A stretch of 64,000 bases of DNA. It comes from Entomomonas sp945283395 (GTDB taxonomy: Bacteria; Pseudomonadota; Gammaproteobacteria; Pseudomonadales; Pseudomonadaceae). Shown here piece after piece: positions 62,338-64,000 of this stretch. Under the pieces are notes generated by a model. The model searched no databases, was not told the DNA's origin, and saw only the letters and a program-made list of their open reading frames with translations. How positions within the stretch are numbered: position 1 is the stretch's first letter; each line of letters begins with the position of its first letter. The stretch covers positions 1-64,000 of the forward strand of contig CAMLLC010000009.1 in the NCBI GenBank assembly GCA_946480835.1. The letters run 5' to 3'. Made by a program: the position numbers and the translations under genes.

Positions 62338-63429
62338 ATGACACTTAGTACAATTGAAGAACTCGTAGAAGATATTCGTCAGGGTAAAATGGTTATTTTG
62401 ATGGATGATGAAGGACGTGAGAATGAGGGAGATTTAATTATAGCTGCGCAATGTGTTGAAGCAGAACATATTAACTTTATGGCCAAATATGCCCGAGGCC
62501 TTATTTGCATGCCCATGAGTAAGGAACGATGTGAACTTTTAGGGTTGAATTTGATGGTACAGCGAAACCGGTCAGGTTTTGGTACTAAATTTACTATTTC
62601 AATTGAGGCAGCTAAGGGTGTAACTACAGGTATTTCAGCAGGTGATAGGGCGAGAACTGTACAAGCTGCTTGTGCTGATGATGCTAAGCCAGAAGATATC
62701 GTAAGTCCAGGTCATATATTTCCGCTTATTTCACAACCTGGTGGAGTTTTGGCTAGAGCAGGCCATACTGAAGCAGCGACTGATTTAACTAGAATGGCTG
62801 GATTTAATGAGTCAGCGGTTATTTGTGAGATTATGAACGATGATGGTACCATGGCGAGACGTATAGAGCTCGAAAAATTTGCAGCTGAGCATGGTATTAA
62901 AGTAGGGACTATTGCAGATTTAATTCATTATCGTTTGACCCATGAACGTACTGTAAAAAGGGTTTTAGAGCAACCTTTAGCGACTGAGGTAGGAGATTTT
63001 CAGCTTATTTCTTATCGAGATGAAGTTGATGGTTTTATACATTTAGTTTTGGTCTATGGGGAAATTAACAGTGAAGAGCCAGTATTAGTAAGGGTACATA
63101 ATCTTGATCCTCTTCGGGATTTGTTACAGGTACCCAAAGCAGGACGCTGGGGGTTAAGAAGTGCAATGAGTCGGGTAGTACAAGAAGGCTGTGGTGTTGT
63201 AGTATTACTAGGCAATTCGTTAGATGGTCAGAATTTGTTAGCTAATTTACAGGAGAAGTTAGTCCCAGCCAATAATAATGTACAAATTACCTATAATGTG
63301 GTAGGTGTAGGATCGCAAATATTGCGCGATTTAGGTGTGCGTAAAATGCGCTTATTAAGTACCCCAGCTCGTTTTAATGCTTTGTCTGGTTTTGGTCTGG
63401 AAGTCGTAGAATATATTCCGCCAGTTTAA
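62338..63429 (+). CDS. ribB: 3,4-dihydroxy-2-butanone 4-phosphate synthase with vestigial GTP cyclohydrolase II domain
   Basis: This is a 363-residue protein commonly annotated RibBA. The N-terminal domain (about 1-205) is a complete DHBP synthase: acidic 'MDDEGRENEGDLI' binds the metals and 'ARAGHTEAATDLTRMAG' recognises ribulose 5-phosphate. The C-terminal domain (about 210-363) keeps the cyclohydrolase II fold but not its zinc-binding cysteines or catalytic 'SLRCDCG' segment, reading 'VRVHNLDPLRDLLQVPKAGR' instead. It should therefore supply only the DHBP step of riboflavin synthesis, and a separate RibA is expected. AGGAG precedes the start. ribH follows after about 80 bases. Confidence 0.92.
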   Translation: MTLSTIEELVEDIRQGKMVILMDDEGRENEGDLIIAAQCVEAEHINFMAKYARGLICMPMSKERCELLGLNLMVQRNRSGFGTKFTISIEAAKGVTTGISAGDRARTVQAACADDAKPEDIVSPGHIFPLISQPGGVLARAGHTEAATDLTRMAGFNESAVICEIMNDDGTMARRIELEKFAAEHGIKVGTIADLIHYRLTHERTVKRVLEQPLATEVGDFQLISYRDEVDGFIHLVLVYGEINSEEPVLVRVHNLDPLRDLLQVPKAGRWGLRSAMSRVVQEGCGVVVLLGNSLDGQNLLANLQEKLVPANNNVQITYNVVGVGSQILRDLGVRKMRLLSTPARFNALSGFGLEVVEYIPPV

Positions 63430-63512
63430 CAGAAGGTACTAACTATTTTGCTTGTTATTTCGTTATAATAATACATTGGGAGTTTAGTTCTTTATTAATA
63501 GTGGATTTGGTT

Positions 63513-63989
63513 ATGACATTACAAACTCTAGAAGGTAGTTTTGCTACACCTAAAGGTCGTTTTGCGCTAGTAGTAGGGCGTTTTAATAGTTTTGTAGTAG
63601 AAAATTTAGTGACTGGTGCAGTAGATACTTTAACTAGACATGGCGTTAAAGAGCAGGATATCACTATTTTACGTGCGCCAGGAGCTTTTGAGATTCCCTT
63701 AGTGTGTCAAAAAGTAGCGCAACGAAAAGAGTTTGCAGCTATTATTGCTTTGGGGGCTGTTATTCGTGGTGGAACACCTCATTTTGAATACGTAGCAGGA
63801 GAGTGTACTAAAGGTTTGGCACAAGTTTCATTACGCTATGATATCCCTATAGCGTTTGGAGTGTTGACGGTAGATACCATAGAGCAGGCAATTGAGCGAG
63901 CAGGCACTAAAGCAGGTAACAAAGGGGCTGAGGCAGCCTGTTCAGCTCTTGAGATGGTTAATTTATTGGCACAGTTGGAGGTCAAGTGA
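63513..63989 (+). CDS. ribH: 6,7-dimethyl-8-ribityllumazine synthase
   Basis: This 158-residue enzyme condenses DHBP with 5-amino-6-ribitylaminouracil, the penultimate riboflavin step. 'ALVVGRFNSFVVENLV' binds the substrate, and 'ALGAVIRGGTPHFEYVAGEC' is the catalytic and assembly signature. The start at the ATG 63513 gives MTLQTLEGSF, the family-typical N-terminus; the GTG four codons upstream is less likely. It belongs to the rib cluster (ribB-ribH), and the next gene overlaps its stop. Confidence 0.95.
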   Translation: MTLQTLEGSFATPKGRFALVVGRFNSFVVENLVTGAVDTLTRHGVKEQDITILRAPGAFEIPLVCQKVAQRKEFAAIIALGAVIRGGTPHFEYVAGECTKGLAQVSLRYDIPIAFGVLTVDTIEQAIERAGTKAGNKGAEAACSALEMVNLLAQLEVK

Positions 63990-64000
63990 GTAGTTCTGAC
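63986..64000 (+). CDS. nusB: Start of next gene, probably nusB (truncated by window end)
   Basis: A GTG at 63986 overlaps the ribH stop by four bases (GTGA) and opens a frame reading MSSSD before the window ends. In pseudomonads ribH is followed by nusB (antitermination factor) with a similar coupled junction. Five codons alone cannot prove it; the call is by synteny. Confidence 0.35.

Noticed and set aside
1..64000. CRISPR arrays, intact prophage, intact IS elements, rRNA genes
   Set aside because: No spaced direct-repeat arrays, integrase, capsid genes or rRNA-like sequence were seen; only fragments near 17.5 kb and 58.5-60.7 kb suggest mobile DNA.

Overview
The window reads as ordinary chromosome from a low-GC (roughly one-third G+C by eye) gammaproteobacterium of the Pseudomonadales. 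Evidence for this is the dapA-bamC-purC order, an RssB/RssC partner-switch pair, recQ beside a UPF0149 gene, the MoxR/DUF58/DUF4381/Bat cluster, a RibB carrying a vestigial GTP cyclohydrolase II domain followed by ribH, an AmpG of about 600 residues, and the retropepsin/inactive transglutaminase/glutamate-ligase trio. Gene content is Pseudomonas-like but base composition is far more AT-rich. That combination, together with many small pseudogenes, suggests a host-associated relative such as the insect-gut genus Entomomonas; this assignment is an inference.

Layout. 1-3.7 kb: AT-rich DNA, a DUF1266 gene, a threonine/serine-dehydratase-like enzyme and a cold-shock protein. 4-9.7 kb: housekeeping genes dapA, bamC, purC, proC, rdgC and mtnN. 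9.7-17.3 kb: envelope genes (DUF481 beta-barrel, ampG, the retropepsin/TGase-7TM/ATP-grasp operon, a YwqK/MORN-repeat protein). 17.4-18.3 kb: an IS481-family transposase remnant and a 22-residue-repeat lipoprotein. 18.6-21.6 kb: cbpA-cbpM and rssB-rssC. 21.8-32.7 kb: a minus-strand block with a lipoprotein, a spermidine-synthase-like methyltransferase, a ClbS/DfsB protein, the MoxR-Bat cluster and a UPF0149 gene. 32.9-37.2 kb: recQ, a tyrosine phosphatase, a DUF2726 protein and a membrane protein. 37.3-41.7 kb: a candidate RsmY/RsmZ-type small RNA, an MscS-family channel and proW-proV. 41.8-47.7 kb: a decayed membrane-protein gene, small lipoproteins, a second cold-shock gene, an M48 protease, a manganese (yybP-ykoY) riboswitch in front of a GDT1/TMEM165 exporter, and xseA. 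48-49.2 kb: a second YwqK/MORN gene broken by an in-frame stop. 50-58.2 kb: a peptidoglycan defence and synthesis block (alpha-2-macroglobulin, PBP1C, MtgA). 58.5-60.8 kb: a degraded accessory island abutting tRNA-Leu(UAA). 61.2-64 kb: an FKBP prolyl isomerase, ribB(A), ribH and the probable first codons of nusB.

The most interesting non-coding signal is on the minus strand at about 37,409-37,287. It is an unannotated RNA of about 123 nt with six GGA motifs, three of them in hairpin loops (one a 7-bp stem with an AGGATA loop), a -10 box and an intrinsic terminator. This is the architecture of the RsmY/RsmZ RNAs that sequester CsrA/RsmA. The other recurring theme is gene decay: at least six recognisable remnants retain clear codon continuity across stops or frameshifts.
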